Shown piece after piece: positions 9,137 to 18,026 of a stretch of DNA of 64,000 nt. The notes under the pieces were generated by a model, which was not told where the DNA came from, made no database searches, and was given only the letters and a program-made list of their open reading frames with translations. Where the stretch lies: NCBI GenBank assembly GCA_965246905.1, contig CBDFFZ010000007.1, forward strand, positions 1 through 64,000. The letters are read 5' to 3'. How positions within the stretch are numbered: the stretch's first letter is position 1; each line of letters begins with the position of its first letter. Source of the DNA: UBA1952 sp965246905. Its GTDB lineage: Bacteria; Bacteroidota; Bacteroidia; Chitinophagales; Chitinophagaceae. A program made the position numbers and the translations under genes.

Positions 9137-9834
9137 TGCACAATCATCCGCACGAGGAGGCGCATCTTAAAAGCTCTGCCTTAATCACCGATATAGTCAT
9201 CGGCATGAGCGATGGGCTTACGGTGCCTTTTGCACTTGCCGCCGGCCTGAGCGGTGCGGTAAGCGGTAACGGGATCATTATTACTGCCGGTCTTGCGGAG
9301 ATTGCTGCCGGCGCCATTGCTATGGGGCTTGGTGGCTACCTTGCCGGCCGTACAGAAATGGATCATTATAATGCGGAGCTGGCGCGGGAGCAGGATGAAG
9401 TAGAGCGCGTGCCGGAACGAGAAAAGCAGGAAGTGCGCGATGTGTTTGCCGAAATCGGCCTTAGTGCCGAAACCCAGCACCTTATAGCCGATGAAATGGC
9501 TAAGGATAAAGCGAAGTGGGTAGATTTTATGATGAAGTTTGAGCTTGGCCTCGATAAGCCCGACCCGCGCCGGGCACGCAACAGCGCAATGAATATCGGA
9601 GCTTCCTATGCTGTTGGCGGAATGGTGCCACTGTTGCCTTATTTCTTTGCAGCTACACCTAAAGAAGGCCTGCAATGGAGTTGTGTGCTGGCTATAGTTT
9701 CGCTATTTACTTTTGGCTTTTTTAAAGCTAAGGTTACCGGCCAGCCGCCCTTACGTGGTGCATTGAAAGTAACGGTGATCGGTGCGCTGGCCGCCGCCGC
9801 CGCCTACTTTATTGCGCATTTATTTACTACCTGA
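9136..9834 (+). CDS. VIT1/CCC1 family iron/manganese transporter
   Basis: The protein has 232 residues. The N-terminal segment DIVIGMSDGLTVPFALAAGL is the conserved first helix of the vacuolar iron transporter family. A second helix (about 48-70) is followed by a charged Glu-rich cytosolic stretch (about 78-130), where the family binds transition metals. Three more transmembrane segments end the protein. VIT1/CCC1 proteins export Fe(II) or Mn(II) from the cytosol by proton antiport. The ATG shares a base with the rocD stop, so the two are probably cotranscribed. No functional link to ornithine metabolism is evident. Confidence 0.9.
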   Translation: MHNHPHEEAHLKSSALITDIVIGMSDGLTVPFALAAGLSGAVSGNGIIITAGLAEIAAGAIAMGLGGYLAGRTEMDHYNAELAREQDEVERVPEREKQEVRDVFAEIGLSAETQHLIADEMAKDKAKWVDFMMKFELGLDKPDPRRARNSAMNIGASYAVGGMVPLLPYFFAATPKEGLQWSCVLAIVSLFTFGFFKAKVTGQPPLRGALKVTVIGALAAAAAYFIAHLFTT

Positions 9835-10552
9835 ATTGGTTTGATTCGTGGCCCCGTTGCCGCGCTCTCCTTTTTCGGAATTCTGCCGCGCTTTCTTTAA
9901 TATAAGAAAAGTAGTAGTACTCTGGCAATGAGCGGAGCAGCTCATAGGTGGGGCGAAACTGATGCATGTACAGTTGCAGATCCTCACCTTCAAGCCCGGT
10001 AAGCTGCGTGATTATTTTCTCGTTAAAAGCATAATCCACATACCGCTGCTCCTCTAAAAAGTTATACTCTTTCTGGAAATTCATGATGGAGCGGTAGTGC
10101 TTGCTAAGCGCGGTAAACGGATGCTGGATCATCTCTATACCGCTCATCTTTTTATAGTTCAGCTCCCGCTGGTAGGCAAGCGCATTGCGCAGGCTATCGG
10201 CATGATAATCGGTGTGTTTATGGCGGTCGCGCACTTCAATTTCTTCCAGTTGAAAGGCTCCCGGCTCAATCTGTATCTTAAAAAAGGGCGGCAGCCTGCC
10301 CGCCGGTATCCGCACCCTGCCCGTCTTATAGCCCAGCTTTTGAAAAGTGATCAGCTGCCCGGCAGCGGTGCTTAGCTCAAACCTGCCTGTGCTGTCTGTA
10401 GTGCCGCCTTCGCTGGTAAAAATATTCTGGTACACTACATCCGCGATTGGCGCGCCGGTTGAAAGCTCTGTTACGATGCCAATCATTTTCTGCGCACTGG
10501 CGCATGGCGCCGCGCAGGCAATCATCAGCAATAAAGAAAAAAGAATGCGCAT
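9827..10552 (-). CDS. Secreted carboxypeptidase-like regulatory domain protein
   Basis: The 241-residue protein has a signal peptide at residues 1-20 (MRILFSLLLMIACAAPCASA). A beta-sandwich domain at about 21-105 has the pattern IGIVTELSTGAPIADVVY, TDSTGRFELST and FQKLGYKT. That is the CarboxypepD_reg-like fold found at the front of many Bacteroidota outer-membrane proteins. The C-terminal 100 residues are charged and helical, not recognised, and end in a basic tail. It probably sits in the periplasm or on the outer membrane; no function can be assigned. Its 3' end overlaps the convergent VIT1-like gene by 8 bases. Confidence 0.8.
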   Translation of the reverse strand: MRILFSLLLMIACAAPCASAQKMIGIVTELSTGAPIADVVYQNIFTSEGGTTDSTGRFELSTAAGQLITFQKLGYKTGRVRIPAGRLPPFFKIQIEPGAFQLEEIEVRDRHKHTDYHADSLRNALAYQRELNYKKMSGIEMIQHPFTALSKHYRSIMNFQKEYNFLEEQRYVDYAFNEKIITQLTGLEGEDLQLYMHQFRPTYELLRSLPEYYYFSYIKESAAEFRKRRARQRGHESNQFR

Positions 10553-10602
10553 TAGCAGCGCTAAAATTAACGCTTCGCGGGTTGTAACTGAATTACGCCG
10601 CC

Positions 10603-10636
10603 TTGTAAAAATTGGTTAAAAGCGGGCGTATCTTTG
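10603..10636 (+). promoter_or_regulatory. Promoter for pyrD (TTG-N23-TATCTTTG)
   Basis: TATCTTTG at 10629-10636 is a perfect TAnnTTTG -7 box. A TTG at 10603-10605 lies 23 bases upstream, at the long end of the usual spacing. The pyrD ATG begins only 6 bases after the box, so initiation about 7 bases downstream would yield a leaderless mRNA. Confidence 0.55.
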
Positions 10637-10642
10637 GCTGCC

Positions 10643-11686
10643 ATGTACCGTGCATTACGCTCTATCCTGTTTCTAAAAGCTCCTGAGGCTATCCATTATT
10701 GGGCAATGAGGCGCCTGCAATGGGCTTATAAACACCCATTTATGCGCAGGCAGCTGCAAAGCGCCTATACACTGAAAGACAAGCGGCTGGAGCGCACGCT
10801 CTGGGGTATCACCTTTCCCAACCCGGTTGGCCTCGCTGCCGGCTTTGATAAAGATGCGCGTTGGACGGATGAGCTTTCGGCGCTTGGATTTGGGTTTATT
10901 GAAATTGGCACGCTTACGCCACGTGCGCAGCCGGGCAATCCTGCACCGCGCCTTTTTCGCCTGCCGGCAGATGCAGGGCTCATTAACAGAATGGGCTTCA
11001 ATAATGGCGGCGCAGAAGCGGCAGCAGCACGGCTTAGGCTGCGCGAAGAGCCCGTAATCATAGGCGGCAATATTGGCAAGAATAAGGATACGCCTAATGA
11101 ATTGGCTACAGATGATTATGTAGCATCCTTTAAAATGCTGCACCCGGTAGTAGATTATTTTGTGGTGAATGTAAGCAGCCCCAATACACCGGGATTGCGC
11201 GAGCTGCAAGATAAAGCACCGCTTACACAATTGCTTAATACGCTGCAAGTACTTAACCGCGCGGAAAAATCCCCAAAACCCATTCTGCTTAAAATAGCCC
11301 CCGATCTTACTGATGCGCAGCTTGATGATATTATTGAGATCGTGCGCACTACGGGCATCGATGGCATTGTGGCTACTAATACTACTGTTGACCGCAGCGC
11401 TTTAAAAACTCCTGCTGCCGAAGTAGAAAGCATCGGGGCGGGTGGCCTTAGCGGGAAACCGCTTACCGCGCGTGCTACCGAAGTGGTAAAGTATATTCAT
11501 CAGCATGGTAACGGCACTATCCCGATAATTGCCGCGGGCGGTATTTTTACTGCTGCGGATGCGCTGGAAAAGCTGGCAGCAGGAGCATCGCTGGTACAGG
11601 TATATACCGGGTTCATTTACGAAGGCCCGGCCATTGTGAGGAATATCTGCAAAGGCATCCTGAAAACAAAAAACCTGCAGCATTGA
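10643..11686 (+). CDS. pyrD: Quinone-dependent dihydroorotate dehydrogenase (class 2)
   Basis: The protein has 347 residues from the ATG at 10643. The amphipathic N-terminal helices MYRALRSILFLKAPEAIHYW mark the membrane-bound class 2 enzyme. FMN and substrate motifs are in place: NPVGLAAGFDKDA, GFIEIGTLTPRAQPGNP, NRMGFNN, VVNVSSPNTPGLREL with the catalytic serine, and IIAAGGIFTAADALEKLAAGA. It oxidises dihydroorotate to orotate in pyrimidine synthesis and passes electrons to quinone at the inner membrane. A TTG nine bases upstream is in frame but belongs to the -7 box, so ATG is preferred. Confidence 0.96.
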   Translation: MYRALRSILFLKAPEAIHYWAMRRLQWAYKHPFMRRQLQSAYTLKDKRLERTLWGITFPNPVGLAAGFDKDARWTDELSALGFGFIEIGTLTPRAQPGNPAPRLFRLPADAGLINRMGFNNGGAEAAAARLRLREEPVIIGGNIGKNKDTPNELATDDYVASFKMLHPVVDYFVVNVSSPNTPGLRELQDKAPLTQLLNTLQVLNRAEKSPKPILLKIAPDLTDAQLDDIIEIVRTTGIDGIVATNTTVDRSALKTPAAEVESIGAGGLSGKPLTARATEVVKYIHQHGNGTIPIIAAGGIFTAADALEKLAAGASLVQVYTGFIYEGPAIVRNICKGILKTKNLQH

Positions 11687-11853
11687 ATTATAAATCACGT
11701 CCTGCTAATCCATCTCTATCCTCCTTTCCGCTATACGCATCTGCTAATTCCCCGGCAGCTGCAGCCCGTGAGGCAGAAATAGCCTGTTTTTGGCTTTATG
11801 CTTAAATCCTTTATTGAAATTAAACTTATTGTAAATTATTTGTAATTAATTAT

Positions 11854-12687
11854 ATGAATGAATTATTTACCCTTCCCGCTTTAATAAGCTTACTTACGCT
11901 CACTGCGCTGGAGATTATACTCGGTATCGACAATGTGATTTTCGTGGCAATCATTATGGGCCGGATGCCCAAAAACCAGCGCAAGCGGGCACGTACTTTC
12001 TGGATGATCTTCGGCATTATTACCCGTACCCTATTGTTGTTTGCGTTGGGTTGGCTGCTGAAGCAAAAAGGAAATTCCGTATTTGGGTTCACGGTATTCG
12101 GCATCACCAAAGCCTTCGATCTTGCAAGCCTTGTTATGATTGGCGGTGGCCTCTTCCTGATTTTTAAAACCGTTACTGAAATACACCATAAGCTGGAAGG
12201 AGATGAAGCCGAAGACAAACCGAAAGACATAAAGGCCGGCTCTTTCTCCAAAGCCATCATACAGATTGTGCTGGTGGATATGGTCTTCTCATTCGATAGC
12301 GTGATCACGGCTTCCGGCATCGGCCACAATCTGGTAGTAATGATCACAGCGGTAATCATCGCGATGATCATTATGTTTCTTTTCTCGGAGAAAATCTCCA
12401 CATTTATCGCAAAGCATCCCACACTTACTATGCTGGCGCTGTCTTTCCTGGTAATGGTGGGCTTAGTGCTCGTGATCGATGGCTGGCGCGAGGCTACCCC
12501 CGCCGATCCTGCGCATCCGCGGGAAGAGCTTAACCTTAAAAATTACGTGTATTTCGCTATGGCCTTCTCGTTTGCCGTAGAGCTCATTAATATGAAGCTC
12601 CGCAAGAAAGGAAAAGACGTAGTGAAGCTACGTGAGCCGGAGATCGGGGATATTGAGCTGGAGGAAGGGCATAATGATATAAAATAG
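11854..12687 (+). CDS. TerC family integral membrane protein
   Basis: The 277-residue protein has about seven transmembrane helices. GIDNVIFVAIIMGRMP in the first repeat and DMVFSFDSVITASGI in the second are the conserved acidic motifs of TerC (DUF475/TerC), with the Asp residues inside the membrane. A charged loop at about residues 112-130 and an acidic C-terminal tail (last 30 residues) flank the core. TerC relatives have been linked to tellurite resistance and, more recently, to manganese export during protein secretion. No ter genes lie nearby. It stands alone, with a 167-base gap from pyrD. Confidence 0.92.
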   Translation: MNELFTLPALISLLTLTALEIILGIDNVIFVAIIMGRMPKNQRKRARTFWMIFGIITRTLLLFALGWLLKQKGNSVFGFTVFGITKAFDLASLVMIGGGLFLIFKTVTEIHHKLEGDEAEDKPKDIKAGSFSKAIIQIVLVDMVFSFDSVITASGIGHNLVVMITAVIIAMIIMFLFSEKISTFIAKHPTLTMLALSFLVMVGLVLVIDGWREATPADPAHPREELNLKNYVYFAMAFSFAVELINMKLRKKGKDVVKLREPEIGDIELEEGHNDIK

Positions 12688-12820
12688 GATCCGCTTGCGA
12701 AAGGAAAGTAAATTTTTTACTGTTCCTAAACCTTTACACCCTGTTACTGTCGTTTATGGCTCTGTCATTTGTTATTAACTTTACATGGTGTCTCTTGTTA
12801 ACAGCACAACAGAATAAAGT

Positions 12821-13033
12821 ATGACTTACATAGCTCACCCAATCGATGAAGCTCAGGATAATGCTGTAAAAGCCATCCTTGATGCCTTAAATGTTCCCTA
12901 CGAAACAGAGCAGGATATGGATGAAACAGCATACCTGCTATCCGGCGAGGCCAATAAAAAGCGGCTATTAGATGCTGTTGCCTCAAATGGGGAAGGCAGC
13001 CGGGCCATAACGCTTGACGAAATATGGAAATAG
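12821..13033 (+). CDS. Antitoxin of a YoeB-type toxin-antitoxin pair
   Basis: The acidic 70-residue protein ends ten bases inside the following yoeB-like gene, a typical antitoxin-first arrangement with translational coupling. Residues 12-35 (DNAVKAILDALNVPYETE) and the C-terminal acidic region would be the toxin-binding part. It has no obvious Phd/YefM signature. It is called from position, size and charge rather than from a clear family match, and probably also represses its own promoter. Confidence 0.7.
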   Translation: MTYIAHPIDEAQDNAVKAILDALNVPYETEQDMDETAYLLSGEANKKRLLDAVASNGEGSRAITLDEIWK

Positions 13034-13281
13034 TTTTTGAGGCGGCGGCATTAGAGGATCTGGCTTTCTGGAAATCAAGCAATAATGAGTCCGTGCTAAA
13101 AAGAATTCGCCTGCTGTTGGAAAACATCTGTGATATGCCATTTGCGGGTATCGGGAAACCGGAAGCGCTAAGACATGAGCTAACAGGTAAATGGTCCAGA
13201 CGTATTAACGAAGAGCATCGCATTGTATATGGCATTGAAGGAAATTTAATCCGTGTTTACCAATTAAGGCACCATTATTAG
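13024..13281 (+). CDS. yoeB: Txe/YoeB family mRNA interferase toxin
   Basis: The protein has 85 residues, the normal length for YoeB. The catalytic set known from E. coli YoeB is present at equivalent positions: Glu47 in GKPEALR, Arg66 in NEEHRIVY, and the C-terminal LRHHY with His83/His84 and Tyr85. KWSRRINEEHRIVYGI is the family hallmark. YoeB cleaves mRNA in the ribosomal A site when freed from its antitoxin. The start overlaps the antitoxin gene by ten bases. The module is intact as read. Confidence 0.93.
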   Translation: MEIVFEAAALEDLAFWKSSNNESVLKRIRLLLENICDMPFAGIGKPEALRHELTGKWSRRINEEHRIVYGIEGNLIRVYQLRHHY

Positions 13282-13339
13282 CCACTTTATATTTTAATTA
13301 ATAACCAATCAATTTTCGGGCGCGATAGTGCGAAATCAT

Positions 13340-14353
13340 ATGCACAGCAGGCATCAACTTTTCTTAGTTTTCTTTATTTTTTTAGGATTGATCGCCTGCA
13401 AAGGCAAACAGCCGGTGAAAGCAGCGCCAGGCACAAACCCGGCTTACAGTCAGGGACCTGTTGATGCGCTTACCCAAAAAATAGCCGGTGAGCCTAAAGT
13501 GGCCGACAACTATTATAACCGCGGCATTGCACTCCATAAGATCAAAGAGGATTCACTGGCAGTTCAGGATTTTAAAAAGGCGATTACCCTCGATTCTACC
13601 AGGTCGGAATACATGAGCGCCATTGGCGATATCCTTTTTGAGCACAAAGATCTTACCGGCTCTATATCCTGGTTAGAGCGTGCCCTGCAGCTCAATCAAT
13701 CTGATGTCAAGGCGCACTTAAAGCTGGCCAAAGCAATGATCTTCACCGAGCAATACCCTAAGGCATTTGCGGAGGTAAATACAGTGCTGCGCAATGATGC
13801 CTTTAACCCGGAAGGCTATTTCCTGAAAGGCATCATCTACAAAGAGCTGAAAGATACCGGCAAGGCGATTTCCTCCTTCCAGACCTGCATCAACGTAGCG
13901 CCGGACTACCGTGAGGCCGCGATACAATTGGGGCTTTTATACACGGCAAAAGATAACCCGATGGGTACCCAATACCTGGATAATGCCTTCCGGCTGGATA
14001 CAACGGATGTAATGCCGCTTTATGCAAAGGCGATGCACCTGCAGAACAAAGCACAGTATGAGCCGGCAAAAGTGCTATATCACGATATCATCCGCCGCGA
14101 CCCGCAGTATGCCGATGCGCTTTTTGCCATGGGCTTTATATTATTACAGCAGGATTCCCTTGAAAAAGCAAGAAGGCAATTTGATCTCGTAACCAAAGTG
14201 GAGCCCGATAATGCAAAGGCCTATTACAACCGCGGCCTGTGCAGTGAGATGCTGGACCGGAAAGCCGAGGCTGCATCCGATTATGAGCAAGCGCTAACCT
14301 TTAATAAAAATATGGCGCAGGCAAAAGACGGACTGAAAAGGCTCGGAAAATAA
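13340..14353 (+). CDS. TPR-repeat lipoprotein
   Basis: The protein has 337 residues from the ATG at 13340; a GTG four codons earlier is possible. A short signal peptide ends in the lipobox LGLIAC with Cys20, so the protein should be lipid-anchored. After a short linker the rest is tandem 34-residue TPR units, from about residue 45 to the end. Clear ones are NYYNRGIALHKIKEDSLAVQ, AYYNRGLCSEMLDRKAEAAS and ALFAMGFILLQQDSLEKARR. TPRs bind partner proteins; the partner is unknown. rpe follows 51 bases downstream on the same strand and may be cotranscribed. Confidence 0.88.
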   Translation: MHSRHQLFLVFFIFLGLIACKGKQPVKAAPGTNPAYSQGPVDALTQKIAGEPKVADNYYNRGIALHKIKEDSLAVQDFKKAITLDSTRSEYMSAIGDILFEHKDLTGSISWLERALQLNQSDVKAHLKLAKAMIFTEQYPKAFAEVNTVLRNDAFNPEGYFLKGIIYKELKDTGKAISSFQTCINVAPDYREAAIQLGLLYTAKDNPMGTQYLDNAFRLDTTDVMPLYAKAMHLQNKAQYEPAKVLYHDIIRRDPQYADALFAMGFILLQQDSLEKARRQFDLVTKVEPDNAKAYYNRGLCSEMLDRKAEAASDYEQALTFNKNMAQAKDGLKRLGK

Positions 14354-14404
14354 AACTGCTGCGCTTTCAACATCCCCAATTATAAATTCCAAATTCCCTC
14401 AAAA

Positions 14405-15058
14405 ATGGCCCTTATAGCTCCTTCTATGCTCTCATCCAACTTCCTGAAGCTGGAGCATGAAATTCAAATGATAAACCACAGCGAGGCGGATTGGTTTCAC
14501 CTCGATGTAATGGACGGCCGCTTTGTGCCGAACATCACCTTTGGTGCCCCTGTTATCGCGGCAATGAAAAAAGCAGCGAAGAAAACCTTTGATGTGCACC
14601 TGATGATCGTGGAGCCGGAGAAATATTTCGAGGATTTTGCGAAAGCGGGTGCCGATATTCTTTCTGTTCATTATGAAGCCTCGCCACACTTGCACCGCAA
14701 TATCCAGGCTATGAAAGCATTGGGCATGAAGGCGGGTGTAGCTATCAATCCGCATACGCCCGTAAGTGTGCTCGAAGATGTACTCCCGGACATTGACCTT
14801 GTATGTATGATGAGCGTTAATCCCGGCTTTGGCGGACAAAAATTCATCCCCCAAACGCTTAAAAAGATTGCTGCATTGCGGCAGATGATCCAGGCAACCG
14901 GCAGCAAGGCTTTGATTGAGATAGATGGCGGTGTAACCCTGGATAATGCCCAAACCATTATTGCTGCTGGCGCCGATGTGCTCGTAGCTGGCAACACCGT
15001 ATTTTCAGCCGATAATCCGAAAGAAATGATTGCCCGCTTAAAAGCCATCGGGAAATAA
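14405..15058 (+). CDS. rpe: Ribulose-phosphate 3-epimerase
   Basis: The 217-residue protein is a TIM barrel of normal length. The family signatures are complete: IAPSMLSSNF at the N-terminus, WFHLDVMDGRFVPNITFG, DVHLMIVEPEKY, MSVNPGFGGQKFIP and IEIDGGVTLDNA. The His and Asp residues in HLDVMD, VHLM and EIDGG bind the divalent metal and act as acid/base. The enzyme interconverts ribulose 5-phosphate and xylulose 5-phosphate in the non-oxidative pentose phosphate pathway. It lies between the TPR lipoprotein and the TonB-dependent receptor, all on the plus strand with short gaps. Confidence 0.97.
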   Translation: MALIAPSMLSSNFLKLEHEIQMINHSEADWFHLDVMDGRFVPNITFGAPVIAAMKKAAKKTFDVHLMIVEPEKYFEDFAKAGADILSVHYEASPHLHRNIQAMKALGMKAGVAINPHTPVSVLEDVLPDIDLVCMMSVNPGFGGQKFIPQTLKKIAALRQMIQATGSKALIEIDGGVTLDNAQTIIAAGADVLVAGNTVFSADNPKEMIARLKAIGK

Positions 15059-15089
15059 AACCTTCAATTACCCGTTAAAGGGATAACCT

Positions 15090-17543
15090 ATGTGGCAACG
15101 AATTTTTTACTTCCTGGCATTCCTCACCGCTGTACCCCTAATATCATCCGCTCAAACTGCTACGCTGCAGGGCAATGTTGCTGATGGTGATGGCCATGCG
15201 CTTAACCTGGTGACTATCGGTATCGAAGGCACGGCAATAGGCACCATTAGCGATCCCAAAGGCTTTTATAAGCTCGAAGTGCCTGCTGGTAAACGCCTGG
15301 CAGTTGTATTTACCTACCTTAATGAGCCTCCTGTATATGAATACCTTACCCTTACTCCCGGCGAGCTTCGCACCCTGAATGAGCTGCTGAAACTGAAAGG
15401 AGTAAAGCTGAATGAGTTCACAAAATCTGCAGGCCGTAATTCGCGGGATGCAGGGAATGTAAGCCTGCTGCCTGCCGAGAACTCAAACCAGATTTCTTCT
15501 ACGCAGGATGGAGTAACCACAATGCTCAAGCTTGCTACCGGCCCCGGCCGCTCTGAGCTAACCAGCCAGTACACCGTGCGCGGCGGCAACTACGATGAGA
15601 ACCTCGTGTATGTAAATGACTTTGAAATATACCGCCCTTACCTCATCCGCTCCGGACAGCAGGAGGGCCTTAGCTTTGTAAACCCGGATCTGGTAAATAA
15701 CCTCAACTTTTCCGTAGGCGGCTTCCAGGCGCGCTATGGCGATAAAATGAGCTCTGTCCTTGATGTAAGCTACCGTCGCCCTTCGCGGTTTCGCGGTACC
15801 GCAATGGCCAGTCTGCTGGGCGCTAATCTTGCACTGGAAGGCGTTTCGAAAAATGACCGTTTTACCTACATGGTAGGCCTGCGGCAGAAGAGCAATCAAT
15901 ATCTGCTCCAAAGCCAGCCTACCAAGGGTGTTTATAACCCTTCCTTCACGGATGTGCAGGCGCTGCTCACCTACCGCATCAATAGTAAGTGGGATGTGGA
16001 AGCCATTGGCAATTATGCACGTAATCGTTTTTCCTATTATCCTTCGGAATCTGTTACTTCTTTCGGTTTGGTGAATGATGCCTATCAGCTCAAAATTTTC
16101 TATACAGGTGGTGAAATTGATCAGTTCGATTCTAAATTCGGTGGTGTTTCAACTACTTATCATCCTAATAAAAAGCTGAAACTCAAGCTCCTGGCTTCCG
16201 GCTTCCAGACCAATGAGGAAGAGACTTATGACATCAGCGGGGAGTATATTTTAGGCCAGCTCGAAACGGATCTCGGCAAGGAAGGCTTCGGGCAGATAAA
16301 ATATGCACTCGGCACCGGCATCATCCAGACGCATGCACGCAATTATCTTACCGTGAAGGTTGGTACGCTTGCACACCGTGGCGCTTATGATGGCGGCAAG
16401 CATTTTATACAATGGGGGCTCGATGCCTCTGTAAGCAATATTGCGGACCAGCTCCATGAATGGGAGCGCCGCGACAGCGCAGGCTTTACACAGCCTTACA
16501 ATCCGGATCTGTTGCAACTTACTAAGTTCTATAATTCTTCCGCCAACTTCAATTATACCCGCTACAGTGGCTTTTTGCAGGATGCTATCCGGTTCAGTAA
16601 TGATGATAAAGGGCTGGTTGTAAATGCCGGCCTGCGCTTTAATTACAGCGATCTTAATGGAGAATTTATCCTTAGCCCGCGTGTGCAGGCCAGTTACATA
16701 CCGCATAATAAAAAGGAGCTGGTGTTCAAATTTGCCGCAGGTCTATATGCGCAGCCACCTTTTTACCGTGAGATGCGCAACCTCGACGGGGTAGTGAATA
16801 AAGATCTTAAAGCTCAGAAATCGTTTCATATTCTTGCCGGCGGCGAGCGCTCTTTCTCTTCCCTGAAACGTAATCTGAAGATTACATTCGAAGCTTACTA
16901 TAAGCAGCTGTGGGATCTGGTGCCTTATGAATACGATGACGTGCGCATCCGCTATTATGGCGATAATTCGGGTAAGGGATATGCCTATGGCGCTGAGTTC
17001 CGGCTGTATGGAGATCTTGTAAAAGATGCACCTTCCTTCCTTACTATCGGCTACCTTAAAACAATGGAGAAGCTGGATGTAACCTATAAAAACACAGCTG
17101 GCAGCGATAGCGCAACCATTACTACAGGTTATATTCCCCGGCCAACCGATCAAAGGTTTATGTTCAGCCTTTTCCTCCAGGATTATCTGCCGCGCAATAA
17201 GAATTTTAAGGTGAATTTAAACCTGATGTACGCAACCGGCCTGCCTTTCGGTCCGCCCAATGGTAAGCGCGAAAGCCAGATACTGCGCATCCCCGATTAC
17301 AAACGGGTAGATATAGGCTTCAGCGCGCTGCTGCTCGATGGCCTGCGTAAAGAGCGCCCGGCGCACAGCTTTTTCCGCAACCTCGAAAGCATTTGGGCAA
17401 GCCTGGAAGTATTTAACCTGCTCGGCATTCAAAACACACTTTCCTACGCCTGGATACAGGACCAGAGCTCCGGTGGTACCTATGCCGTACCCAACAGGCT
17501 TACCTCACGGCTGCTGAATGTAAAGCTGATCGTGAAGTTTTAG
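15090..17543 (+). CDS. TonB-dependent outer-membrane receptor with carboxypeptidase-like N-terminal domain
   Basis: The protein has 817 residues. The signal peptide is at about 1-21 (ending ISSAQ). A CarboxypepD_reg-like domain follows at 25-110 (LQGNVADGDGHALNLVTIGI, SDPKGFYKLEV). The plug domain spans about 120-235 (TSQYTVRGGNYDENLVYVND, GGFQARYGDKMSSVLDV), and the rest is a 22-strand-type barrel. The C-terminus ends in a strand with terminal Phe (LLNVKLIVKF), as barrel insertion requires. It imports a substrate across the outer membrane using TonB energy. No SusD partner is adjacent, so it is an orphan receptor with unknown ligand. Confidence 0.92.
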   Translation: MWQRIFYFLAFLTAVPLISSAQTATLQGNVADGDGHALNLVTIGIEGTAIGTISDPKGFYKLEVPAGKRLAVVFTYLNEPPVYEYLTLTPGELRTLNELLKLKGVKLNEFTKSAGRNSRDAGNVSLLPAENSNQISSTQDGVTTMLKLATGPGRSELTSQYTVRGGNYDENLVYVNDFEIYRPYLIRSGQQEGLSFVNPDLVNNLNFSVGGFQARYGDKMSSVLDVSYRRPSRFRGTAMASLLGANLALEGVSKNDRFTYMVGLRQKSNQYLLQSQPTKGVYNPSFTDVQALLTYRINSKWDVEAIGNYARNRFSYYPSESVTSFGLVNDAYQLKIFYTGGEIDQFDSKFGGVSTTYHPNKKLKLKLLASGFQTNEEETYDISGEYILGQLETDLGKEGFGQIKYALGTGIIQTHARNYLTVKVGTLAHRGAYDGGKHFIQWGLDASVSNIADQLHEWERRDSAGFTQPYNPDLLQLTKFYNSSANFNYTRYSGFLQDAIRFSNDDKGLVVNAGLRFNYSDLNGEFILSPRVQASYIPHNKKELVFKFAAGLYAQPPFYREMRNLDGVVNKDLKAQKSFHILAGGERSFSSLKRNLKITFEAYYKQLWDLVPYEYDDVRIRYYGDNSGKGYAYGAEFRLYGDLVKDAPSFLTIGYLKTMEKLDVTYKNTAGSDSATITTGYIPRPTDQRFMFSLFLQDYLPRNKNFKVNLNLMYATGLPFGPPNGKRESQILRIPDYKRVDIGFSALLLDGLRKERPAHSFFRNLESIWASLEVFNLLGIQNTLSYAWIQDQSSGGTYAVPNRLTSRLLNVKLIVKF

Positions 17544-17591
17544 GCACCCATTACGACCATGCAATGCAGAAAATTTTCTTTGAAAAAACTT

Positions 17592-17621
17592 TTTGAAAAA
17601 ACGAATGGCTGGCTATCTTTG
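17592..17621 (+). promoter_or_regulatory. Promoter of tRNA-Lys (TTTG-N18-TATCTTTG)
   Basis: TTTG at 17592-17595 and TATCTTTG at 17614-17621 are separated by 18 bases and match the Bacteroidota sigma-A promoter exactly. The expected start near 17628 lies about 24 bases before the mature tRNA. Confidence 0.85.
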
Positions 17622-17651
17622 CACCCCGTTCGCGGATAGCGTACAAGGGAT

Positions 17652-17724
17652 GAGATCGTAGCTCAGTTGGTAGAGCAATACACTTTTAATGTATGGGCCT
17701 TGGGTTCGAGTCCCAACGGTCTCA
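17652..17724 (+). tRNA. tRNA-Lys (anticodon TTT)
   Basis: The 73 bases fold into a full cloverleaf. The acceptor stem GAGATCG pairs with CGGTCTC (one G-T pair). The D stem is GCTC/GAGC, the anticodon stem ATACA/TGTAT with loop CTTTTAA, and the T stem TTGGG/CCCAA with loop TTCGAGT. The anticodon is TTT, reading AAA/AAG. CCA is not encoded: the bases after discriminator A are CA then GG. Confidence 0.97.
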
Positions 17725-17735
17725 CAGGTTGGGAC

Positions 17736-17766
17736 AAAGCGCCGGAGTTATCCGGCGCTTTTCTTT
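17736..17766 (+). terminator. Intrinsic terminator after tRNA-Lys
   Basis: An 11-bp perfect stem (AAAGCGCCGGA / TCCGGCGCTTT) with a 4-base loop is followed by TTCTTTTT. It sits 12 bases past the tRNA and ends its transcript. Confidence 0.85.
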
Positions 17767-18026
17767 TTCTGAGCCATAATCCTGCCTTCCCTTTTTGCCA
17801 AAAGCATAATAATACTCAGCGAAGCCTTCTTCGCAATTACGGCTATTATAGATAGCCAGGCGGTATTCGCTAATGCCCCGCGCCATTTGATTGTAACAAA
17901 ACGGCCTTGACTCCGCCAGGAATCATGGCCATTATTATTTGGGATCCGCCCCGCTTATTATGCGCCATTGGCATCCGCTGCCTTATGCCGGCGATAGCCG
18001 ACCGGGATGACCTTACGGGCTGCCTC
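17767..18026. other. No confident gene
   Basis: About 260 bases lie between the tRNA terminator and the 3' end of the next minus-strand gene. A 55-codon minus-strand frame (17722-17886) looks somewhat coding but runs into the tRNA, so it was not called. Confidence 0.4.

Noticed and set aside
17722..17886. 55-codon minus-strand frame with protein-like sequence
   Set aside because: It runs through the tRNA terminator stem and ends inside the tRNA-Lys 3' end; no homologue recognised, and probably chance or a decayed remnant.
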